Origin: an uncultured Pelagibacteraceae bacterium
Lineage (GTDB): Bacteria > Pseudomonadota > Alphaproteobacteria > Pelagibacterales > Pelagibacteraceae
Direction: 5' to 3'
Assembly: GCA_902586485.1 (NCBI GenBank)
Contig: CACIHO010000005.1
Coordinates: forward strand, 34,484-98,483
Length of the DNA stretch: 64,000 nucleotides
Under the pieces are notes generated by a model. It did no database searches. It was not told where the DNA came from and saw only the letters and a list, made by a program, of their open reading frames with translations. The translations under genes were made by a program, and so were the position numbers. Position 1 is the first letter of the stretch. Every line of letters starts with the position of its first letter. Below, in pieces: positions 57,549 through 64,000 of the stretch.

Positions 57549-57643
57549 TGCCTATATAATATATAAATTTTAAATGTAAATTAAGTTTTATTTTATAAAA
57601 ATGACAATAAAATGTCTATAAAGTAGCTAAATTTATTAAAAAA

Positions 57644-58375
57644 ATGAGTATAAATACAACTCTCAATTACTCCCCTAATTTTGATAAAAAAAAAAGAAAA
57701 TTTAAACAAATTAAATTTATTATTTTTCATTACACTGGAATGAAGAATGAAAAAGATGCAATTAGACGACTTACCAACAGCAAATCAAAGGTCAGCAGTC
57801 ATTACTTTATTAAACTAAATGGAAAGGTAATAACTTTAGTACCAGAACTTTATATTAGTTGGCATGCAGGAATTTCGTCTTGGCAAAATTATAAATCAAT
57901 AAATAAACATTCCATTGGTATTGAAATTAGTAACCCAGGCCATAGTTATAATTATAAAAAATTTTCAAAAGAACAAATTCATTCAATACTAAAATTAACT
58001 AAATATTTAATTAAAAAATATAAAATAAAAATTAAATTTATTTTAGGACATTCTGATATTGCACCATTTAGAAAAAAAGACCCTGGTGAAAAATTTCCTT
58101 GGAAGTATTTATCAAAAAAAAAAATTGGTTTGTGGCATGATTTAAACGAAAAAAAACTCCTCAAAATTAGAGAAAAAAAAGTTGATAAATATGATAAAAT
58201 TAATTTTCTTAAAAATTTACATAAAATTGGTTATTCGAGACAGTTAAATAAAAATAAAAATAATAAATTGCTTATAAGTGCTTTCCAAAGAAGATTTAGG
58301 CAGGATTTGGTAAACGGGATTATTGATCAAGAATGTTTATTGATAAGTAAAAATCTTACTAAAAATCTTGAATAA
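57644..58375 (+). CDS. N-acetylmuramoyl-L-alanine amidase, AmiD/AmpD-like
   Basis: Zinc amidase of 243 residues for peptidoglycan or muropeptide breakdown. Amidase_2 motifs: IIFHYTGMKNEKDAIRRL with the first zinc His, GIEISNPGHSYNYKKFSKEQ, and ILGHSDIAPFRKKDPGEKF with the second His and the Asp. A short C-terminal part, near residues 180-243 (LISAFQRRFRQDLVNGIID), resembles a peptidoglycan-binding domain as in AmiD. No signal peptide is seen at the N-terminus, so it may be cytoplasmic like AmpD. It precedes the RNase P RNA. Confidence 0.85.
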   Translation: MSINTTLNYSPNFDKKKRKFKQIKFIIFHYTGMKNEKDAIRRLTNSKSKVSSHYFIKLNGKVITLVPELYISWHAGISSWQNYKSINKHSIGIEISNPGHSYNYKKFSKEQIHSILKLTKYLIKKYKIKIKFILGHSDIAPFRKKDPGEKFPWKYLSKKKIGLWHDLNEKKLLKIREKKVDKYDKINFLKNLHKIGYSRQLNKNKNNKLLISAFQRRFRQDLVNGIIDQECLLISKNLTKNLE

Positions 58376-58410
58376 TTTTTCTTGAAAATTTTAAGTTTAG
58401 TAATAAATTG

Positions 58411-58774
58411 ATAAAGCCAGATAAATGACTTATCGCTTTAAATTTATTTAAAGAGGAAAGTCCGGGCTCTACAAGGACACAGTGCCAGGTAATACCTGGC
58501 GGGGGAAACCCTAGGGACAGTGCCACAGAAAATAAACCGCCATAACATGGCAAGGGTGAAAAGGTGTGGTAAGAGCACACCGGTTCTATTGGTAACAATG
58601 AACGCTGGAAAACCCCACTGGGAGCAAGACTAAGTAGAGATGACATTGTTAAAAAACTAAAAGCCGTCCTTGGCTAGTCATCAGGGTTAGTTGCTTGAGC
58701 TTAAGAGTGATCTTAAGCCTAGACAAATGATAAGTTTAAATGACAGAACCCGGCTTATAGTTTATCTGGCACTT
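58411..58774 (+). ncRNA. rnpB: RNase P RNA (rnpB)
   Basis: Catalytic RNA that trims the 5' end of tRNAs. The 5' and 3' ends form a perfect 10-base P1 helix, GCCAGATAAA (58416-58425) with TTTATCTGGC (58761-58770). Internal conserved sequence GAGGAAAGTCCGGGCTC (58452-58468) and the late conserved ACAGAACCCGGCTTATAG (58743-58760) are classic bacterial type A signatures; the GC-rich core stands out from the AT-rich surroundings. It starts about 35 bases after the amidase. A frame of about 96 codons on the opposite strand is a shadow of this RNA. The ends are approximate. Confidence 0.95.
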
Positions 58775-58879
58775 CAAATCAAAATATTACTATAAGTTTC
58801 TCAATTTGTTCTCATTTTATAAGTACCAGTGTCTATTTTCTTTATTAATAAAACAATAATAGTACTAAAATAATAGGTA

Positions 58880-58933
58880 TTGACGTCTAGTTGTAAAACC
58901 CATAATATCCCATAAATTCCCATTTGTATGGGA
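58880..58933 (+). promoter_or_regulatory. mraZ promoter with three MraZ-type repeats
   Basis: TTGACG (58880-58885) and TAATAT (58903-58908) are separated by 17 bases. The CCCA cores at 58899-58902, 58909-58912 and 58919-58922 have an exact 10-base period (TGGG direct repeats on the other strand), and a TGGGA follows in the opposite orientation at 58929-58933. Repeats of TGGG with 10-base spacing are the known binding pattern for MraZ, so autoregulation is likely. The repeats overlap the -10 element. The remainder of 58775-58952 shows nothing else clear. Confidence 0.7.
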
Positions 58934-58952
58934 ATAAAGGAATTTATGTTTT

Positions 58953-59411
58953 ATGTTTTTATCAACATACGAAAACAAATTAGACAAAAAAGGGAGAGTA
59001 TCTGTGCCTGCTAGTTTTAGGTCACATTTATCCAATCTAGGTTACAATGGTGTTATTTGTTATCCTTCATTTAATAACTCCTCAATAGAAGCATGCTCTC
59101 AAGATAGAATTGAAAAAATTTCTTCAGCAATTGACTCCTTAAATCCGTTTGAGGAAAAAAGAGATTACTTTGCAACATCAATATTAGCAGAAAGTATAAA
59201 TTTGCAATTCGACAGTGAGGGTAGAATTTTACTTTCATCAAAATTATTAAAACATGCAAAAATAAAAAATAGCATGTTGTTTGTTGGTCAAGGCCAAACA
59301 TTTCAAATATGGGAACCAACAGCATTTGAAAAATTTAAGATAACAGCGAGAAAAAAAGCAAATATAAATCGTGGTAATCTTAAATGGGAGCTTCAACAAA
59401 ACAAACAATAG
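58953..59411 (+). CDS. mraZ: Transcriptional regulator MraZ
   Basis: DNA-binding regulator of the division cluster. The 152-residue protein has two AbrB-like half-motifs, ENKLDKKGRVSVPASFR near residue 8 and LQFDSEGRILLSSKLLKHA near residue 85, each with the DxxxR pattern of MraZ. Start at the ATG at 58953; AAAGGA lies upstream. The repeats listed in the previous entry are its probable sites. In most bacteria rsmH follows; here ftsZ follows after 9 bases. Confidence 0.95.
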   Translation: MFLSTYENKLDKKGRVSVPASFRSHLSNLGYNGVICYPSFNNSSIEACSQDRIEKISSAIDSLNPFEEKRDYFATSILAESINLQFDSEGRILLSSKLLKHAKIKNSMLFVGQGQTFQIWEPTAFEKFKITARKKANINRGNLKWELQQNKQ

Positions 59412-59420
59412 GGGAAAAAG

Positions 59421-60902
59421 ATGACAATTAACTTTAAAGCACCAGAAATAAAAGAGTTACAACCACGATTACTGGTATTAGGTGTAGGTGGAGCAGGTGG
59501 AAATGCAATAAATGAAATGATTGAAAACAATATGCAAGGAGTAGAATTTATTGCAGTGAATACCGATGCCCAAGATTTGAAGCTCAGTAAAGCAAAAACA
59601 AGAATTCAAATTGGTTTAAATTTAACCAAAGGATTAGGAGCTGGTGCAAAACTTGATATTGGACAAGCTGCAGCTGATGAGTCTTTAAATGAAATTGTAA
59701 ATACACTTCAAGGCGCAAACATGGTTTTTATTGCAGCTGGTATGGGTGGTGGAACGGGTACTGGTGCTGCTCATGTCATTGCCAGAGCTGCTAAGGAATT
59801 AAATATCTTAACTGTAGGTGTTGTGACTCTTCCATTTTTATATGAAGGCCCCTCTAGAATGAGAAGAGCACAACAAGGTTTGGAAGAATTAAGAAAACAT
59901 GTCGATACAATAATTGTTATTCCAAATCAAAACCTATTTAAAATAGCTAATGAACAAACAACATTTGAAGAGTCTTTTAATCTTTCAAACAATGTTTTAA
60001 GACATGGTGTTCAAAGTGTGACAGATTTGATGGTAAGACCTGGAATAATCAACTTAGATTTTGCAGATGTTGAAACTGTTATGGCAGCGATGGGCAAAGC
60101 TATGATGGGAACTGGAGAAGCTGAAGGTGAAGGTCGTGCAATGCAAGCTGCAGAGATGGCAATAAGTAACCCTTTAATTGACGACTACACTCTAAAAGGC
60201 GCCAAAGGATTGTTAGTTAATATTACTGGAGGTAAAGATCTTAAACTCTTTGAAGTAGACGAAGTGGTGAATAAAATAAGATCTGAGGTAGATGCAGAGG
60301 CGGAGGTGATAATTGGAGCTATTACCGATACAGAGCTTGATGGAAAAATTAGAGTTTCAATTGTTGCAACATCATTAGACGGTCAGCAACCTGAATCAAA
60401 ATCAGTAGTAAATATGGTTCATAGGATTCATAATCGTAACCCCGGTTATTCTGATTTTTCAAATATTGGATCATCTCAATCATTTAATTTTTCAAATTCA
60501 ACGACATCAAACCCAATTACACATGGTGCAAATGCTTTAAAACTTGAAAATGAGATTATCCAAGAACAACAAACTGAAAGTTCTCACAATCAAATGATGA
60601 ATGAAGAAGTTGTTCAAAATACTAGCATGGAAAGTGAAAGTATAGTTGAGGATAATTCAGTTAATGAAATGGAAAAATCTTTTGCTCAAGAAGCTATGGA
60701 AACTAACCATGAAGATCATCAAGATATTAACAAAGAAGAAGAAACCTCTAATGATTTAAAAGAATTTGGTGTTGATTCTGATGCACCAGATTTATTTAGT
60801 TCAGAAACTGATAATTCAAGCCCTGAAGATTTATTGACTTCAGATGAAGAGGAAGAAGATGATCTTGAGATACCAGCATTCTTAAGAAGACAAAAAAATT
60901 AA
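59421..60902 (+). CDS. ftsZ: Cell division protein FtsZ
   Basis: Tubulin-like GTPase that forms the division ring. The 493-residue protein has [15 protein letters not shown] near residue 21, the GTP-binding tubulin signature [18 protein letters not shown] near residue 112, the T7 synergy loop [11 protein letters not shown] near residue 212, and the C-terminal peptide [13 protein letters not shown] that binds ZipA/FtsA-type partners. Between residues 320 and 470 is an acidic, low-complexity linker. GGGGAAAAAG before the ATG is a good ribosome site. Its position between mraZ and rsmH is unusual; normally it is at the end of the cluster. Confidence 0.98.
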   Translation: MTINFKAPEIKELQPRLLVLGVGGAGGNAINEMIENNMQGVEFIAVNTDAQDLKLSKAKTRIQIGLNLTKGLGAGAKLDIGQAAADESLNEIVNTLQGANMVFIAAGMGGGTGTGAAHVIARAAKELNILTVGVVTLPFLYEGPSRMRRAQQGLEELRKHVDTIIVIPNQNLFKIANEQTTFEESFNLSNNVLRHGVQSVTDLMVRPGIINLDFADVETVMAAMGKAMMGTGEAEGEGRAMQAAEMAISNPLIDDYTLKGAKGLLVNITGGKDLKLFEVDEVVNKIRSEVDAEAEVIIGAITDTELDGKIRVSIVATSLDGQQPESKSVVNMVHRIHNRNPGYSDFSNIGSSQSFNFSNSTTSNPITHGANALKLENEIIQEQQTESSHNQMMNEEVVQNTSMESESIVEDNSVNEMEKSFAQEAMETNHEDHQDINKEEETSNDLKEFGVDSDAPDLFSSETDNSSPEDLLTSDEEEEDDLEIPAFLRRQKN

Positions 60903-60920
60903 TGGTCTTCCAAGAGATAA

Positions 60921-61931
60921 ATGGACGCCACCATAGTACCGAAAATGCAAAAGCATTATCCGGTACTGCTAAAAGAAATTATTAGCGTTATTTCCCCTCA
61001 ACATGGTGGCACATTTATCGACTGTACTTTCGGTCAAGGCGGTTATTCCAAAAAAATTTTAGATTTTAAAAATACAAAAGTAATAGCTATTGATAGAGAC
61101 ATTGAGAGTGAAAAAATTGCTAATCAATTAAAAGAAAACTTTGAAGATAGATTTATTTTTAAAAATATAAAATTTAGTCAATTAAGTAATTTAAAGCTCA
61201 AAAACGAAAACATAAGAGGAATAATTTTTGATCTTGGTTATTCTTATACTCAAATAAAAGACCCGCAAAAAGGATTGTCATTCTCTGATAGTGGTAAATT
61301 AAATATGCAGCTGGGATTAAATAGTTATTCGGCAGAAGATGTAATCAATAAACTCGATGAAAAAGAATTAGAAAGGATTTTTAAATTTTTTGGAGATGAA
61401 AAAGAAGCAAAATACATTGCACACAATATCATAAAAGAAAGATCTAAAAAAATAATAGACACTAAAGTTTTAGTTGAGATTATTGATAAATCAAAAAAAA
61501 GAAAAAATTTTAAAGTTCATAATGCAACTAAGGTTTTTCAGGCTCTTAGAATATTTGTAAACAAAGAAATAAGCGAGTTAATTTTTGGACTAATCAATGC
61601 AACTAAGGTTTTAAAAAAAGGTGGTGTTTTAGGTGTAGTTACATTTCACTCTTTAGAGGACAAAATAGTAAAATATTTTTTTAAAAGTCTCTCTGAAAAT
61701 AAGAGTATTTCAAGATATAGCCCTGTTATAAAACAAGCAGATACTTTATTTAATTTAACTCAAAAAAAACCAATAAAACCTTCAAATGAAGAAATAAGTG
61801 AAAATCCACCATCAAGATCTGCTAAATTTAGATATGCAATAAAAAAAACTGATTTTTATAATTTTGATACAGATATAGAGGAGCAGTTTAAAAATTATAT
61901 TGAGATTGAAAATTATGGAGACAAACTGTGA
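60921..61931 (+). CDS. rsmH: 16S rRNA (cytosine-1402-N4) methyltransferase RsmH
   Basis: Methylates C1402 in the ribosomal P site; also called MraW. The 336-residue protein has [19 protein letters not shown] near the N-terminus, SAM motif [18 protein letters not shown] near residue 32, [14 protein letters not shown] near residue 118 and [13 protein letters not shown] near the C-terminus. The ATG at 60921 has AAGAG upstream; an ATG at 60945 would also leave a complete domain. It overlaps ftsL by 4 bases. Confidence 0.96.
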   Translation: MDATIVPKMQKHYPVLLKEIISVISPQHGGTFIDCTFGQGGYSKKILDFKNTKVIAIDRDIESEKIANQLKENFEDRFIFKNIKFSQLSNLKLKNENIRGIIFDLGYSYTQIKDPQKGLSFSDSGKLNMQLGLNSYSAEDVINKLDEKELERIFKFFGDEKEAKYIAHNIIKERSKKIIDTKVLVEIIDKSKKRKNFKVHNATKVFQALRIFVNKEISELIFGLINATKVLKKGGVLGVVTFHSLEDKIVKYFFKSLSENKSISRYSPVIKQADTLFNLTQKKPIKPSNEEISENPPSRSAKFRYAIKKTDFYNFDTDIEEQFKNYIEIENYGDKL

Positions 61932-62233
61932 AAAAGTTTGTTTTAGCGGTAATTATATTTTTTTTAGTCCTATCAACTGCAATAATAAAAAATACGACTA
62001 AACAGATCGAAGATGAAATATTTACAGCAAAAGAGAATATTAGAGTTTTAAAGTCTGAATTTGAAAATGTATCCTTAGAGTATGATTATTTAAGTTCTGC
62101 AGAAAGATTACTTGAATATCAATCACAGTATTTTGAGGATGAGTTAATTCAAAAAAATATAAACGATATTAAAATTTATAATATTTCAGATGATATAAAT
62201 AAGATTCAAAATTTTAAAATTATTAAAGAATGA
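61928..62233 (+). CDS. ftsL: FtsL-like division protein
   Basis: 101-residue single-pass membrane protein starting at GTG 61928. A hydrophobic helix (residues 3-18, [17 protein letters not shown]) is followed by a coiled-coil-like region ([18 protein letters not shown]) on the outside. The size, topology and position between rsmH and ftsI fit FtsL; the family is poorly conserved in sequence. Both ends overlap its neighbours by 4 bases (GTGA and ATGA). Confidence 0.82.
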   Translation: MKKFVLAVIIFFLVLSTAIIKNTTKQIEDEIFTAKENIRVLKSEFENVSLEYDYLSSAERLLEYQSQYFEDELIQKNINDIKIYNISDDINKIQNFKIIKE

Positions 62234-63924
62234 TGGCTGATAATAAATCTAAATTAACAATAGAAGACCATAAAAGCGATTTCATATTTAAGAAAAAGGA
62301 GAATGGATTAAATATTCAATTTAATCGAGTAGCTTTTATTTTCTTTGTTTTTTTTATTATATATTTAATTTTCACAATACACCTAATTCACCTAGGTTCA
62401 CGAAAGAGCAAATTAGCAAAAATAAATAATTTTCCTGCATCAAAAAATCAGCTCTATCGAGCAGACATCATAGATATTAATGGAAATTATCTAGCCAAGA
62501 CAGTTAAATCGATTGATATTGGTTTAAAAACTTCAGATATAATTAATGAAAAAAAATTACTTTTAAGTTTAAAAATTATTTTTCCTGATAAAAATTTTGA
62601 TGAAATTAAAAAAAAAATAAAAACTAAGAAATTTTTTTATTTAGAGAAGAAAATTTCAGAGGAAAATTATGAAAAAATAATGAAATTAGGGGACAAATCT
62701 TTAGTTCCAGAAGAAAGAGTTTTAAGAATGTATCCACAAAAAAATCTTTTTAGTCATGTTTTGGGTCAGATCGATGATGACAATAATGGAATTTCTGGAT
62801 TAGAAAAATCGTTAAATGATGAACTTATAAAATCTAAAGAGTCAATTAAACTTACATTAGATAAAGATATTCAATTTTTAATTAGAAAAGAATTAACAAA
62901 ATATCAGGAAATTTTTAAAAGCAAAGGTAGTGCAGCAATTTTAATGGATGTAAATAATGGCAATATTTTATCACTAGTTTCTTTGCCAGATTTTAATCCA
63001 AATGAAAGACAAAATATTACTGATGTAAATTATATCAACAGGGTAACTAAAGGGTCATATGAACTTGGCTCTGTATTTAAAGCCTTTACATTTGCGAATG
63101 CTCTTAATGAAAAATTAATAGAGCCTGAAACAGAATTTTTAAATTTACCAAAATCATTAAGTTGTTATGGTTTTCCAATAAGGGAATATGACAATAAAAT
63201 TCCATCTGACCTAACTGCAGAGCAAATTTTAATTAGGTCAGGTAATATTGGGTCTGTAAGAATTGCACAAAAAATTGGTCCTGAAAAATTTAAATCATTT
63301 TTAGAGAAAGTTGGAATTCTTAGCCAAATAAAATTTGATATAGAGGAAGTTGCACCGCAAAAAACTTACGAATTTAGCAAATGTAAATTGGCTACAGCAT
63401 CTTATGGACATGGAATAGCAACCACGATACTTCAATTGGCCAAAGGATATGCAATTTTATCTAATGGAGGTTTTGAAATTAACCCGACTCTTATTAATAA
63501 AAATTTAGATAAAAACGCAAAAGGAACTAGGTTATTAAATAAAGGTGTTTCTGAGCAAGTAGTTTTGGCTTTAAGAAAAATAGTAAGCACTGAAGAAGGA
63601 ACGGCAAAATTAGCAAACGTACCAAGTTATGAAATTGGAGGCAAAACAGGAACAGCAGACAAAGTTTTAGATGGAGTATATTCAGAAGGGAAAGTGAATA
63701 CTTTTGCTTCAATTTTTCCAACCTCAAATCCACAATTTGTTTTTATTGTAATGTTAGATGATCCACAAAAATCTAAAGATTATTATTATAAATATAGACA
63801 TCGAAAAGGAGGTTGGAAGGGTACACTTTTTAATACTGCTGGATGGACCTCAGTAGAAGTAGCTGGAAAGGTCATAGACAAAATTGGGCCTATTTTAGCC
63901 ACAAAATATATAGAGGTTAATTAA
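62230..63924 (+). CDS. ftsI: Peptidoglycan transpeptidase FtsI (PBP3)
   Basis: Septal cell-wall transpeptidase of 564 residues. A membrane anchor (about 32-55) is followed by the PBP dimerisation domain and the transpeptidase domain with the active-site SVFK in YELGSVFKAFTFANAL near residue 280, SxN as RSGNIGSVRIA near residue 338 and KTG in YEIGGKTGTADK near residue 473. Normal layout for PBP3. Overlaps ftsL by 4 bases and is 2 bases from murE. FtsW is not in the window. Confidence 0.96.
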   Translation: MMADNKSKLTIEDHKSDFIFKKKENGLNIQFNRVAFIFFVFFIIYLIFTIHLIHLGSRKSKLAKINNFPASKNQLYRADIIDINGNYLAKTVKSIDIGLKTSDIINEKKLLLSLKIIFPDKNFDEIKKKIKTKKFFYLEKKISEENYEKIMKLGDKSLVPEERVLRMYPQKNLFSHVLGQIDDDNNGISGLEKSLNDELIKSKESIKLTLDKDIQFLIRKELTKYQEIFKSKGSAAILMDVNNGNILSLVSLPDFNPNERQNITDVNYINRVTKGSYELGSVFKAFTFANALNEKLIEPETEFLNLPKSLSCYGFPIREYDNKIPSDLTAEQILIRSGNIGSVRIAQKIGPEKFKSFLEKVGILSQIKFDIEEVAPQKTYEFSKCKLATASYGHGIATTILQLAKGYAILSNGGFEINPTLINKNLDKNAKGTRLLNKGVSEQVVLALRKIVSTEEGTAKLANVPSYEIGGKTGTADKVLDGVYSEGKVNTFASIFPTSNPQFVFIVMLDDPQKSKDYYYKYRHRKGGWKGTLFNTAGWTSVEVAGKVIDKIGPILATKYIEVN

Positions 63925-63926
63925 TA

Positions 63927-64000
63927 ATGCTTCTAGGAAATTATTTTCAAAACATAAATAAAAATTATAAGAATTTTTCTTTTTCAGGAATTTCTTTTGA
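63927..64000 (+). CDS. murE: MurE (UDP-MurNAc-tripeptide synthetase), partial N-terminus
   Basis: An ATG at 63927 opens a frame of 24 complete codons to the window end, ending FSFSGISFD. GISFDSR is the typical early MurE segment after the first helix, and murE follows ftsI in the usual division cluster order. The remainder lies outside the window. The call rests on this short match and on position. Confidence 0.75.
   Translation, partial: MLLGNYFQNINKNYKNFSFSGISF

Noticed and set aside
58383..58410. Promoter for rnpB with TTGAAA
   Set aside because: The spacing to the nearest -10-like TAATAA is 13 bases and other pairs place the start inside P1, so I did not call it.
58359..58646. Open frame of about 95 codons on the minus strand
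   Set aside because: It lies antisense to the RNase P RNA, whose conserved helices and motifs explain the sequence; GC-rich RNA genes give spurious frames.

Overview
The window looks like chromosomal DNA of a SAR11-clade marine alphaproteobacterium (Candidatus Pelagibacter or a close relative). The reasons are very AT-rich sequence, almost no intergenic space (the longest gap without a gene is about 178 bases, at 58775-58952), many overlapping or abutting genes, an alphaproteobacterial gene set (CcrM methylase, a Rieske/cytochrome b/cytochrome c1 operon, split F0 genes with a b' subunit, ELM1-like and MidA-like proteins) and a beta-carotene-to-retinal pathway. The species assignment is inference from gene content; no search was run. 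I see no insertion sequence, prophage, CRISPR array or integron.

Layout. 1-11886 is one long minus-strand run: dciA, a DsbA-like oxidoreductase, smc, the F0 ATP synthase genes (atpI, atpB, atpE, b', b), then crtI, crtB, crtY and blh (lycopene, beta-carotene, retinal), ispH and the start of thrB. 11887-15744 holds mutY and an FAD monooxygenase on the plus strand, then ccrM and rnhB on the minus strand. 15744-22171 holds a uracil-DNA-glycosylase-like gene, a TPR lipid/envelope-type protein, ispE, tRNA-Gln, the CCA-adding enzyme, greA, hemF and trmL. 22264-24825 is the bc1 complex operon petABC. 24802-30742 is a minus-strand housekeeping run (ychF, pth, rplY, prs, pgeF, midA, lgt). 30775-33411 holds ubiK and a MarR/response-regulator/histidine-kinase triad that resembles petP-petR plus an EnvZ-like kinase. 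33485-40102 holds ilvE, then pgsA, uvrC, folB, a short-chain reductase and uvrB. 40139-47274 is a more accessory stretch: an aspartate aminotransferase, an epimerase-like protein, a small membrane protein, trxB, an ELM1-like protein, a 2OG-Fe(II) oxygenase, an Anbu-type proteasome-like hydrolase and its ATP-grasp partner. 47277-51675 is carAB. 51802-56140 is yqeY-dnaG-rpoD followed by two tRNA genes. 56152-58375 holds mlaC, mlaA and an amidase. 58411-58774 is the RNase P RNA. 58953-64000 is the start of the division/cell-wall cluster in the order mraZ, ftsZ, rsmH, ftsL, ftsI, murE.

How the genes work together. The left end joins energy conversion (F0 ATP synthase) with the carotenoid/retinal pathway that serves proteorhodopsin, although crtE and the rhodopsin itself are not here. 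Respiratory energy is represented by petABC and by a possible petPR-like regulator. The right end is the macromolecular synthesis genes and the division cluster.

The most unusual points are an SMC protein that seems to lack its hinge domain, a tRNA-Val with non-canonical T and D loops placed 2 bases after the rpoD stop codon, a CCA-adding enzyme gene that starts 3 bases after tRNA-Gln, three GANTC sites in the ccrM promoter region, a glycosylase-like protein that has lost its iron-sulfur cysteines, a minimal Anbu/ATP-grasp pair, and ftsZ sitting between mraZ and rsmH. No wholly new multi-gene system stands out; the Anbu pair is the nearest thing to a poorly understood system.
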